The position numbers and the translations under genes are program-made. Shown piece by piece: positions 25,161 through 34,068 of a stretch of 51,394 nucleotides of DNA (the first letter of the stretch is position 1; each line of letters begins with the position of its first letter). Source of the stretch: an uncultured Bacteroidales bacterium (GTDB taxonomy: Bacteria; Bacteroidota; Bacteroidia; Bacteroidales; UBA932); assembly GCA_900545245.1 (NCBI GenBank), contig UQYV01000024.1, positions 1 to 51,394 of the forward strand, given 5' to 3'. The notes beneath the pieces are model-generated. The model saw only the letters and a program-made list of their open reading frames with translations. It ran no database searches and was not told where the DNA came from.

Positions 25161-25225
25161 AAAGTTCGGGAATATTCGTAAAGACAAAGAAAGATATTGA
25201 TAAACCTTTAATAACACATTTCATC

Positions 25226-26128
25226 ATGAAAACAAGCAAACTTATCATGGCCGCAGGTCTTTCATTGGCCGCGGTGCTTTCACTCTCTTCCTGCCAGAAG
25301 GAGGATAACAACGATTCAACCGGCACCCCGTCCGGGGAGACCAAGTCTCTGACCCTCTCGTCATCTTCAGTCGAGGTAAAGGCCGGAGAGACCGAAACCG
25401 TGGAAATCACTTCAGGAAACGGGAACTATGCTGTTGTGCCGGCTGACAAGGACATAGCGACTGCAACAGTCTCCGGTACTACGATCACTATAGCGGGCGT
25501 CAAGGCTGGTTCTACAATCATCACCGTCAGCGACGGAGCAAAGCAGGCGAGGCCGCTTCAGGTGAAGGTCACAAAGTCTGGCGCCAATGCAATTCCGACT
25601 GATGTCACATATTCTATCGAAGTGTTCTCTTCTGAGACTGGTGCCTCATACGCACCGAGCTGGGTTGATTGGCAGCCGAAGCTCACGACAAAGGTAACGG
25701 GCACCTTTATTGCCTCTGTCCTTGACGTGAACAACAATACACTCAATGCCGCCACCTATGCGAAACAGGATGCCGTCAAGGAGTTCATTGCGGATGCAAC
25801 CATCACGGAAGATGTGATTTTCCTCGGAGGCTACATCGCCGATGGTGACGGGGCTGACTGCGGATACTCATCTCCTGCCGTTCAGATTACAAACAACGAC
25901 GACCCTGCACACCCAGGCTGCAAGGTAGTGAATGTCATCGCGTCATGCATTTCCGGCTACCTCGGATGGGAAGACGGCAAATATATCTCCCGTCCGGGCA
26001 CTGCATGGTATGACCCGTCAGACGGCAGCATCACTCTCAAGGACTGCTATGGAGAACTTTATTGGGGTGCTGGAAAAGACCTTACATGGAAGTTCAACTA
26101 TAACCGTAAATATACTCCTGAAAAATAG
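25226..26128 (+). CDS. Surface lipoprotein with Ig-like domain and a new C-terminal module (one copy)
   Basis: A lipobox L-S-S-C is followed by a polar linker and a Big_2-like domain (about 40-120, with V-S-G-T-T-I-T-I-A-G-V). From about residue 128 comes a module of about 165 residues that opens I-P-T-D-V, has I-F-L-G-G-Y-I-A-D-G and G-C-K-V-V in the middle, and closes with G-T-A-W-Y-D-P-S-D-G-S-I-T and Y-N-R-K-Y-T-P-E. The same module occurs twice in the next protein. The module is not one I recognise. Its place behind a GH16 enzyme and beside SusCD suggests a surface glycan-binding protein; that is inference. Confidence 0.8.
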   Translation: MKTSKLIMAAGLSLAAVLSLSSCQKEDNNDSTGTPSGETKSLTLSSSSVEVKAGETETVEITSGNGNYAVVPADKDIATATVSGTTITIAGVKAGSTIITVSDGAKQARPLQVKVTKSGANAIPTDVTYSIEVFSSETGASYAPSWVDWQPKLTTKVTGTFIASVLDVNNNTLNAATYAKQDAVKEFIADATITEDVIFLGGYIADGDGADCGYSSPAVQITNNDDPAHPGCKVVNVIASCISGYLGWEDGKYISRPGTAWYDPSDGSITLKDCYGELYWGAGKDLTWKFNYNRKYTPEK

Positions 26129-26208
26129 TCTGGGCGGAGAAAAAGCGGTTTGCATCACGTCTTTTTCTCTATCCCCTCTCTTTAGGGTGTTTATAAAAAT
26201 TGAAAATT

Positions 26209-28257
26209 ATGAAATACAATAAATTATTCGCGCTGCTTATGGCGGGCGCAGCCCTCGCTGCATCCTCATGCCAGAAGGAGCAGGAGCCAGAGGACCAGGG
26301 AAAGAAGCCTCAGACGGGTGAGTTCACCTACGGCTTCAGGCCTTCGACGGCGGATTTTTCAAGGACTTTTGCTGCAGGTGAAAAGATTGGACTTTATGTC
26401 CCCGCCGCCGAACTTGTCACGGCTTCTGAGGTCGGCGCTGACGGAAAGGTTGAAATAAAGCTCGACAGGGAGCTTGCGGCGATTGACAATGTCTGCGGCT
26501 TCATCCCAGTTGACGCGAAGGTAAGTGACGGCATCGCCGCATTTGAGATACCGGCATCCCAGAAGAGCGGAGCCACTTTCGATGTGTCAGCCGTGCCTTT
26601 CGTGGCGGTTCCGGTGGCTTCAAACTCGGGTGAGATGAAGTTCCTTGCCCTTGCCTCGGCGCTCAGGTTCAAGGTAACGTCTGAGAGTCCGGAGACGGAG
26701 AAAGTGCAGTCCGTGAAATTTGAGACGGTTTCAGCCATTGCCGGTAACTTCCGTGTGAGCCTCCCTATCGTCGATCCAGAAATTCCGGTGACTTACGCCG
26801 TGAGCGGTCATGAGGGAAAGACGGTGACGGCAGAGGTTGAGGGCGATGCCGTTGCCGGGACAACGGCCGCCGAGGTCTATATGGCTGTCGCTCCCGGAAG
26901 CTACAACGGTAAGGCGACCGTTGTGACCGACAAGGGCAGCTACGAGTTTGAACTCACCGGCGTGAAGGCCGAGCGTGCAGCGGTCACCGACGTTGAACTT
27001 GCAGTCAAGCTTCCGGCAAAGTCGCTCCCTCTCGACACCGAGGTCCTCTACAATGTCTGCGACATGGAAGGCAAGGTTCTGAAGGAGCGCACGTTCGTCG
27101 TTTCAAAGGATGACTTCGACAACGGGAAGAATCATGCTGCGGCGTTCACTGATGCTTCCATCAAGGACTATTTCGCGACGGTCGATGACCCGAATGTATT
27201 CCTTCTCTACGGATATGTCGAGAAAGGAAAGGATGAGTACGGCTACACCTCCATCGCCGCCCGTGTCCTTGACGAGGATGACGCCGCTCACTCAGGATGT
27301 AAAGTCGTGGAAATTCTTTCCTCCTGCATCTCGGCCGAGCCTCTCGCCTGGGACGGCTACACCCAGACGGCCGGGACCGGTTGGTATAACCCGACCGACG
27401 GAACCGTCACAATCGAGAACTGCAAGGGACATCTCGGCTGGGGCTATGACTTCAACTGGAACCGCGTGTATGCTCCGGCAAACGACATCGCGCTGTCTTC
27501 AACATCCGTTTCCGTTCCGGTAGGCGCAGAGAGAACTGTTGAGGTCATCTATGCGAACGGAGAGTTCAGCGCCGTTTCCGCAGCCCCTGCGACTGCATCG
27601 GTTTCCGTGGCCGAGAATGTCATCACCATTTCCGGTGTGGCCGCCGGGACGACCGTCGTGACCGTTACCGACGCAAAGGGCAAGACCGCTGAAATCTCGG
27701 TGACCGTCAAGGCTCCTTCAGAAGGAATCCCGACCGATGTCCTCTATGACATAACCCTCTTTGAGGATGACACCCATTTCTCTTCAAGCTACAAGCCGAC
27801 ATTTGCGGAAAGGGAAGTGAAAGACGTGTATATCTGCTCGCGCGAGGACTATCTTGCCAAGACCTCCAACACGGACGTGTTCTATTCCGCGAAGGATCCG
27901 TGGATTGTTGAAAATTATTTCAAGAAATACACGGATGACGACATCATCATGATGGGCGGCTACATCGGCAGCGACAAGAAGGCCAATTACGCCTACCTAG
28001 CCATTGCGATTCAGCCAACCTCGGAAACTGTCGCCGAAGGAGAGTTCGCCGGCTGCAAGGTCGTGAGGGTTCTCCATTCCGTTCCTTCAGCATCAGAGGC
28101 TTCTGGTCTCAGCTGGTTCAAGAGCAACGGCTACGAGTCTCATGAGGGAACGGCATACTTCAACCCTAAGGACGGCAGCATCACAATCGCTCCGGTTCAG
28201 GGCAAGCATGACAAGAAGGATTTTGTAATTCACCGCAAATACACTCCTGCCGAATAG
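26209..28257 (+). CDS. Large surface lipoprotein with two copies of the shared module
   Basis: The ATG at 26209 (M-K-Y-N-K-L-F) gives a clean lipoprotein signal ending A-A-S-S-C; a TTG 9 bp upstream is less likely. Residues about 30-255 look like a fimbrillin-type domain. Module copy 1 follows (about 265-430, with F-L-L-Y-G-Y-V, G-C-K-V-V, G-T-G-W-Y-N-P-T-D-G and N-R-V-Y-A-P), then a Big_2-like domain (about 432-508) and module copy 2 (about 510-682, I-P-T-D-V, I-M-M-G-G-Y-I, G-C-K-V-V, G-T-A-Y-F-N-P-K-D-G, H-R-K-Y-T-P-A-E). It is the last gene of the + strand group and ends at a two-way terminator. It is probably anchored outside the cell as a glycan-binding partner of the GH16 enzyme, inferred from context. 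Confidence 0.8.
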   Translation: MKYNKLFALLMAGAALAASSCQKEQEPEDQGKKPQTGEFTYGFRPSTADFSRTFAAGEKIGLYVPAAELVTASEVGADGKVEIKLDRELAAIDNVCGFIPVDAKVSDGIAAFEIPASQKSGATFDVSAVPFVAVPVASNSGEMKFLALASALRFKVTSESPETEKVQSVKFETVSAIAGNFRVSLPIVDPEIPVTYAVSGHEGKTVTAEVEGDAVAGTTAAEVYMAVAPGSYNGKATVVTDKGSYEFELTGVKAERAAVTDVELAVKLPAKSLPLDTEVLYNVCDMEGKVLKERTFVVSKDDFDNGKNHAAAFTDASIKDYFATVDDPNVFLLYGYVEKGKDEYGYTSIAARVLDEDDAAHSGCKVVEILSSCISAEPLAWDGYTQTAGTGWYNPTDGTVTIENCKGHLGWGYDFNWNRVYAPANDIALSSTSVSVPVGAERTVEVIYANGEFSAVSAAPATASVSVAENVITISGVAAGTTVVTVTDAKGKTAEISVTVKAPSEGIPTDVLYDITLFEDDTHFSSSYKPTFAEREVKDVYICSREDYLAKTSNTDVFYSAKDPWIVENYFKKYTDDDIIMMGGYIGSDKKANYAYLAIAIQPTSETVAEGEFAGCKVVRVLHSVPSASEASGLSWFKSNGYESHEGTAYFNPKDGSITIAPVQGKHDKKDFVIHRKYTPAE

Positions 28258-28275
28258 CAAGTGCTTGGTATAAAG

Positions 28276-28318
28276 AAAATGTCCCGGACCCATTACATTG
28301 AGTGTCCGGGACATTTTT
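28276..28318. terminator. Two-way terminator between convergent PUL operons
   Basis: A 14-bp perfect stem (AAAATGTCCCGGAC / GTCCGGGACATTTT) with a 14-base loop is followed by T on + and preceded by A-rich sequence that serves the - strand. It lies between the lipoprotein gene and the hybrid regulator gene. Confidence 0.85.
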
Positions 28319-28338
28319 ATTGCTGCCGTTTCTTCCTT

Positions 28339-31300
28339 TTATTGCTGCTGTTTCTTCCAGTCTCCAGGATTGACCCTGAACTTTTTCTTGAACAGGGTCG
28401 AGAAGTACTTAGGGTCGTTGAATCCCACTGCGTAGGCGAGTTCGGACACCCTGATTTTCCCGGCGGATTCCGCGTTGTCCTGAAGAATCTTCACCGCCGC
28501 GTTGAGCCTTATGTCGTTCACGAACGCCGAAGGGGTCATCCCCGTGAGGCTCTTCATCTTTTCCGCGAGCGTCGAGCGGGACATATTCATGGCCTTTATG
28601 AAGTCGGCGAGGCTGAAATCGAAGTCCCCGATGTGTTCGTTCACATAATCCACGGCCTTCTGGAGGAACTTTTCGTCCCTCGTCGTGTAGTTCAGCTCTC
28701 CGGGGTTGAACACCATCTGGCGGCGGTAGTCGGAACCCGTGCGCTCCACCCGGCGCAGCTGACCGGCAATCATCGCGTCGAGAACCTTCATGTCGAACGG
28801 CTTAGTGATGTAGGCGTCAGCCCCGACCTCATATCCCGTAATCTTGTCGGCGGAGGTCTGTTTCGCCGTGAGCAGTATCACCGGGATGTGGCAGTATTCG
28901 AGCGTGTTCTTTATGTGGGCGCAGAAGTCATATCCGTTCATCCCGGGCATCATTATGTCCGAGAGCACGAGCCGGATTCCCTCCTTTTCCCTGAGAATCG
29001 GCAGGGCATCGTCGGCTGAAGGGGCGGTGACGACATCGTAGCTTTTCTCAAGGTGCGACTTCATCAGGCTGAGCAGGTCGGCGTTGTCCTCCACGACGAG
29101 TATCGTCGCCTTTTCGGACGGCTCCGCGCCTTCGCCGACGGAAGCTGCGTCAGAGGAAACGCCGTCGGAAGTCTCGGCTGCCTGCTGAATCAGCCTCATG
29201 AGCCTCATAGCGTTCTCAGTGATGAAGTCATACTGCTTTCTTTCAGGCTCTTCCGCCTTCAGCTCCTCCACAGCCGCGATGATGATGGTGAGCGGGGTCA
29301 TGAGCTCGTGCGTTATGTTCGTGAAGAACTGTAGCTTCGTGTGGCTGAGTTCCTCCGATTTCTTGCGGTTGATTTCCGAAAGTTCGAGCTTCTTCTGGGT
29401 CCGCATCCTGTTTCTCGTGACAATGAAGAACGCGGAGCCGAGCCCGAGCACGGCAAGGACATAGAGACAATATGCCCACCACGACGCCCACGGCGCGGGA
29501 GTTATCGACACCGTGATTTCCGTGGGTTCGCTCCATCCGCTGCACGAGCTTGCCGCCTTCACCATGAACCTGTAGGTGCCTGGGCGGAGGTTGTTGTAGT
29601 ATGCGGTCCTGTGCCGCGCGTCGGCGGAAATCCAGTCCCTGTCATAGCCTTCGAGCATGTAGGCGTAGCTGGCCGATGCCGCGCCCCTGAATCCGAGCAG
29701 CGCGAACTCTATCGTGAAATTGTTCCTCTTCCAGTTCAGACGGAAATTCCCGGAACGGTCAATAGCCCTGTCGGTGATGCCGTTTCTCTCCTTCTCGGGA
29801 AGCTCGCGTATGGAGCGGTCAAAGACACGGAAGTCGGTGATAGGCACGGTACTGCCCTTGTCGGTCCCTGGCGCGTCCATGAGCGGGATGAACGACAGCC
29901 CGTGTGCGGAACCGATGATTACCGTCCCGTCGTCGGTCATGACTGCCGTCCTTCTCGGAAAGCTCAGGTCCGCAAGCCCGTCATCCCTCGTGTAGATGTG
30001 CACGTCGACAATCTGCCCCTGCCTGTCGCCGCTCATCTGCACCACGCCCTTGTTGGAGGCCGCCCAGACGCTTCCGCGCCGGTCCTCCCAGATGTTCGAG
30101 ATGGCTGTTCCCCTTGAGAGGAACGAGTCGTCGGGGCGGACAGGAACAAAGCTGTCGCTTCCCGCGGCGCAGGTGTAGAGACCGTTCTCCGTGCCGGCCC
30201 AGAGTTTTCCGCTGCCGTCGGCGAACAGGCACAGCGCACCGTCCGTTAGGGGATTCTCCACCTTCGTGACCCTCATCCCGTCCTTGTCGCTCCGGCATCT
30301 GAACACCCCATTGTCGTAGGTCGCCGCCCAGATTCTTCCGCTGCGGTCGAGTCTCAGGTCGCTCACGTATCCCTCGGGCACAGGCTCCTGTCCAGGAGCG
30401 AGAAGGCTGTTCACGGGACGGTAGCGGTCGCCCTCGACGATGCCGAAGTCCGTTCTTGTCCCGACCCACAGCCGGCCTTCGGCATCTTCCCGGAAGCAGG
30501 TGATGAACGGGTCTGAGAATCCTGCGATGTCGAGCTTCTCGGGACCGCTCCCACCCAGATTCCGCGTTCCGTACCTATCAGGGTCATGTCCGCGGTCTCA
30601 TGGAAGTCCTGAATGTAGTCAATGTCGTGTCTGGTGAATCTCCGCGTGAGCGTGTCGTATTCAAACAGTCCGTGCCCGGCTATGCACATCCTCAGCCTCC
30701 CGTCCCGCGCCAGGGAAAGCGCCCGGACGGCTCCTGTCCCGCAGGCGTGGCGTATCGGGTCGAGCGCGTCGCTCCTGATCAGCTTGGGCTGCGTGTCCGC
30801 CCAGAACACGCCTCCTCCCAGCGAGCCGAGCCACATCAGATTGTCCCTCGTAGGGATTATTGAGTTGATTTCATTGAACGGGAGGTCGTTCTCCGTTGCC
30901 GGCGCGTAGTTGGTGAACTTTGCGGCCGGGTCGTGGAACGAGCCGTTGGGAAGTATGCTCAGACCCGAACGAGAGCCTATCCACAGGTCTCCGCTGAGGG
31001 GTTCCTGGGCTATGGCGTAGATGATGTCGTCGAGTATGCCGTTACCTCTGGAGTGCGTCCGGTACTGCACGATTTGCGGCTTTGTGCTGGCGTAGGGATT
31101 CAGCACCATGACGAGGCCCTCGCCCCATGTCCCGACCCAGAGCTGCCTGTCCCGGTCGATGAACAGGGTGTGCGGGGAACGCAGCTGGGGCACGGAGTCG
31201 TAGCTGTAGGCGTGCCTGCTCTGCGGGTCGTAGCGAATCAGGCTCCTGTCCCATGTCCCGAGCCACAGATAGCCGGCCTCATCCTGAACGAGCGCCTTGA

Positions 31301-31811
31301 GGTCAATCGCCTCCAGCCCCCATTCTTCTCCGCAGCAGTGTACGAACCCCTCCCCGTCGCCTCTGCGCATGAAGAGACCGTGGTTCGTGGCGACCCACAG
31401 CGAGCCGTCGCGGGAGGGGAGTATCGCCTCGATGTGGCTCGATTCGAGTACGGGAACCACCTCCTTCGAGATTTTGCCGGTGTTCTTGTCCAGACTGAAA
31501 AGTCCGCTGTTCGTGCCTATCCAGAGCATACTATTCCCTTCTTCCCGCACCATGTTCACGGTCCCGGAAATCACCTGCTTGCGCGTGGAGCGGTCCGACT
31601 TTATCAGCAGGCAGTCGTAGCCGTCGTAGCGGAGCAGCCCGCCGTAGGTCGAAATCCAGAGATAGCCGTCGGAATCCTGATAAAGCTTGCGCACTTCCTC
31701 CGAAGGCAGCGGTGTTATCGATGATATGCTCTGAAACGACAATTGCCGCGCGGTGAGATTTCCCGCGCAGCAAAGCATTGCCGTCGCCAAAATAACGATA
31801 TGCAGTTTCAT
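28339..31811 (-). pseudogene. Hybrid two-component regulator, frameshifted and lacking HATPase
   Basis: From the ATG at 31811 the protein has a signal peptide and Reg_prop/Y_Y_Y sensor repeats (L-W-I-S-T-Y-G-G, L-W-I-G-T-N-S-G and so on). The frame breaks at the GGG near 30541-30543; adding one base restores V-P-E-K-L-D-I-A-G-F and the reading continues to 28339. The second part holds the remaining sensor repeats, a Y_Y_Y domain, one transmembrane helix, a HisKA helix with N-I-T-H-E-L-M-T-P-L-T, a receiver (I-L-V-V-E-D-N; L-V-L-S-D-I-M-M-P) and an AraC-type DNA-binding domain. About 35 residues after the His the sequence passes through a short acidic linker straight to the receiver; no N, G1, F or G2 box is present. 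The rejoined protein (about 1157 residues) is some 200 shorter than usual. It would normally switch on susCD and the GH genes. Whether the frameshift is real or an assembly error is open. Confidence 0.85.
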
Positions 31812-31994
31812 GTATAAGTCCTTTGTGTTATGGTTTTATGTGTCTATGCGGATAGTCGCGTCAGAAACCGTCATGTTTCTTAGCGATGTAAATATATGCA
31901 AAAAGAAGAACATAAGGAAATCTCTGAAACGAAAGTCCCGAAAGAACCGCGCCGGAGGCGCGAGATACCTCTATAGGGGTCGCAGACAAAGTCT

Positions 31995-32003
31995 GGGGGG
32001 GGG
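31995..32003. repeat. G9 homopolymer tract
   Basis: Nine G in a row lie between the end of susD and the start of the hybrid regulator gene. Tracts of this length slip easily in replication and in sequencing. The rest of the 31812-32026 gap shows a small GC hairpin (GCGCCGGAGGCGC) and no gene. Confidence 0.9.
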
Positions 32004-32020
32004 ATAGGAGGCCTGCCGCC

Positions 32021-32041
32021 GCGCCTCTATTTGAGAGGCGC
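32021..32041 (-). promoter_or_regulatory. Hairpin spanning the susD stop codon
   Basis: GCGCCTCT-ATTTG-AGAGGCGC forms a perfect 8-bp stem around the susD stop codon. No T run follows on the minus strand, so it is more likely an mRNA 3'-end stabiliser or processing site than a full terminator. Confidence 0.45.
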
Positions 32042-34009
32042 AGTGTCAGCATCCTTGCTCCAGTAAGGATTCTGGTACAGGGGCGACGAATCCTTGTCTT
32101 TTCCGTCAGCGCTCGTCAGGAGGAACTCCTTGGCGTTGATAGGGGAGAGGTAGTGCGCCATCTTCCACCCGAGACCGTTATATCCGAGCTGTGTCGATGT
32201 AAATTGATATGGCCTCAGCCACTCGCTCGCGCTTTTGGGGGAGACGTTGCTCGTCGATGAGCCGTCGTTGTTCAGCGCTATCCCCGCCGCAGCGTAGATT
32301 CCCTGCATCCCGTCGCTCCAGATGTGTATTCCTTCAGGGTTGTAGGGGGTCGTGACCATCTGGTCGAGCGCCCTCCATCGGAGCAGGTCCGTCCATCTCA
32401 TTCCTTCAACCATGAACTCGCTGCGGCGCTCGCGGCGGATGTTGTACCTCATCGCATCCACGAGCTGACCTGCCGTGTATGCGCCCCAGTCGTTCTCCGC
32501 CTCCCTGCTCATGTCGGTGGCTGCCACCGTCTTTGAGAAGTCCTCATCGACTCCGGCCCTTCGGCGCAGCGCCTTCCAGTAGCTTTCCGCCTTGGCGTTG
32601 AGCGAACCGTTCAGCTCGTAGCAGGCCTCGATGTAGTTCAACAGTGCCTCCGCGCCGCGCATCACGATGCAGCCCGTGGTGCTTGACCGCTGTCCGGCCT
32701 GCTTCTGGTAGAGCGAGTTGCCCTTGCGGGTGGAGTAGCCGGTGCAGTAGGTGACCGTGGCTCCTGTGAACTGCGGAACTGGCTCGGTCTCTATCGCCTG
32801 ATTGGCCTCCGTGGTAGGGTAAATCCAGTTTTTCTGCCCCGGCTCCTTGAGAAAGCAGCTCAGGCGGGTGTCCCTGCCCTCACGCACATCGCTGAAAGTC
32901 TTGTCTCCCTTGTAGAGAGGACTGGCATATACAGGGAGCCCGTCCTTGCAAAGGTAGCTGTCAATAAGTCCCCGCGTGAGTCCGGTGCCGTTGTTGCCCC
33001 TCTGGGCGAACATCACCACGCTGTGCCCCACGAGGTTGCTCGCGTACTGGCACCAGAGTATGACCTCGCTGTTGTCGAGCAGGCTCTCCGTGCCGAACAT
33101 ATCCATATATGGATTCACGGGGTCGCTTGCGCTCTGCTGCACCGTGCCCGTGTTTTCGGTGAGCGTCATGTTGTCGGCGACTTTCTCGGCCGCCTCCATG
33201 GCCTGCCCGAAGAACCATCCGTACTCGGACTCTATTGAGCCTGCCGGGTACTGATAGCCGTTTCCTCCCGGCCACTCCGGACCTCCCGGAACGAAAGCCG
33301 TGCCGGCGAAGTTCTTGAGCCATGAGCCCTCGAAGAGAGCCACGCGGGATTTCAGAAGCCATGCCGCCTTCTGTCCTATTCTCGTGTTTGTCATCTGCGT
33401 AGTCCCCATCAGTTCGATGGCTCGGTCAAGGTCGGACAGGATGAATCTCGCGACCTCGTTTCTCGGCTTCCTTACGCTTGCCGCGATGAGGTCTTCTTTC
33501 TTGTCGGCAATCGGTTCCGTCACAATGGGATAGTCCCCGAAGGACTGGAGCTTGGAGAAATATGCCCATGCCCTGAGGAAATAGGCCTCGCCGATGTAGC
33601 GGTCGATGTTGGCCTTGCTTCCGCCGATGGTTCCGGCCTCGTATTCCGCCTTAATCTGGTTGAGGAACCAGTTGATTTTGTAGATGTTGCTGAACTCGAA
33701 ACCTCCTCCCGTCTGCGGAACGAGCCACAGCCCGAGGTATTTGTCTCCCGGTCCCGAGGCGCTTATCTGGTCGTCCGTGGTCGCGTCCTTCTGGAACATT
33801 CCGTAGTCATATCCGTCGATGGACGACCAGCCTCCGTGCGCGGAGAGAAATTCGGTGTAGCGTCCGTCAACGAAGGAAAGCACAGCCGACTCGTTCGTGA
33901 AATACTGGTCCGGAGTCACTTGTGACAGCGGTTCCTTGTCGAGCCAATGGCATCCCGCGGCCAGAAGCGCGGCCGTCGCGGTGAACATATATTTCAATAT
34001 CCTTTTCAT
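32027..34009 (-). CDS. susD: SusD/RagB-family glycan-binding lipoprotein
   Basis: The ATG at 34009 (M-K-R-I-L-K-Y) gives a lipoprotein signal with lipobox A-A-G-C; an earlier in-frame start is less likely. The N-terminal part D-K-E-P-L-S-Q-V-T-P-D-Q-Y-F is typical of SusD proteins, as are the TPR-like helices (about 80-250, A-Y-F-L-R-A-W-A-Y-F) and the C-terminal segment with R-R-E-R-R-S-E-F-M-V-E-G-M-R-W-T-D-L-L-R-W. SusD proteins sit on the cell surface as a lid on the SusC porin and bind the incoming glycan. At about 660 residues it is in the large part of the family range. It follows susC by 59 bp in one operon. Confidence 0.95.
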   Translation of the reverse strand: MKRILKYMFTATAALLAAGCHWLDKEPLSQVTPDQYFTNESAVLSFVDGRYTEFLSAHGGWSSIDGYDYGMFQKDATTDDQISASGPGDKYLGLWLVPQTGGGFEFSNIYKINWFLNQIKAEYEAGTIGGSKANIDRYIGEAYFLRAWAYFSKLQSFGDYPIVTEPIADKKEDLIAASVRKPRNEVARFILSDLDRAIELMGTTQMTNTRIGQKAAWLLKSRVALFEGSWLKNFAGTAFVPGGPEWPGGNGYQYPAGSIESEYGWFFGQAMEAAEKVADNMTLTENTGTVQQSASDPVNPYMDMFGTESLLDNSEVILWCQYASNLVGHSVVMFAQRGNNGTGLTRGLIDSYLCKDGLPVYASPLYKGDKTFSDVREGRDTRLSCFLKEPGQKNWIYPTTEANQAIETEPVPQFTGATVTYCTGYSTRKGNSLYQKQAGQRSSTTGCIVMRGAEALLNYIEACYELNGSLNAKAESYWKALRRRAGVDEDFSKTVAATDMSREAENDWGAYTAGQLVDAMRYNIRRERRSEFMVEGMRWTDLLRWRALDQMVTTPYNPEGIHIWSDGMQGIYAAAGIALNNDGSSTSNVSPKSASEWLRPYQFTSTQLGYNGLGWKMAHYLSPINAKEFLLTSADGKDKDSSPLYQNPYWSKDADTAPLK

Positions 34010-34068
34010 TTCATTCGATTTTAGTATTCGCATATCTATCGCGTTGCCCGATGCAATCTTCTTTTATG

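Noticed and set aside
28261..29019. 252-codon + strand frame over the regulator 3' end
   Set aside because: It starts inside the two-way terminator and opposes receiver and AraC domains.
30933..31724. 263-codon + strand frame
   Set aside because: It is opposite the sensor repeats of the hybrid regulator and has no protein-like motifs.
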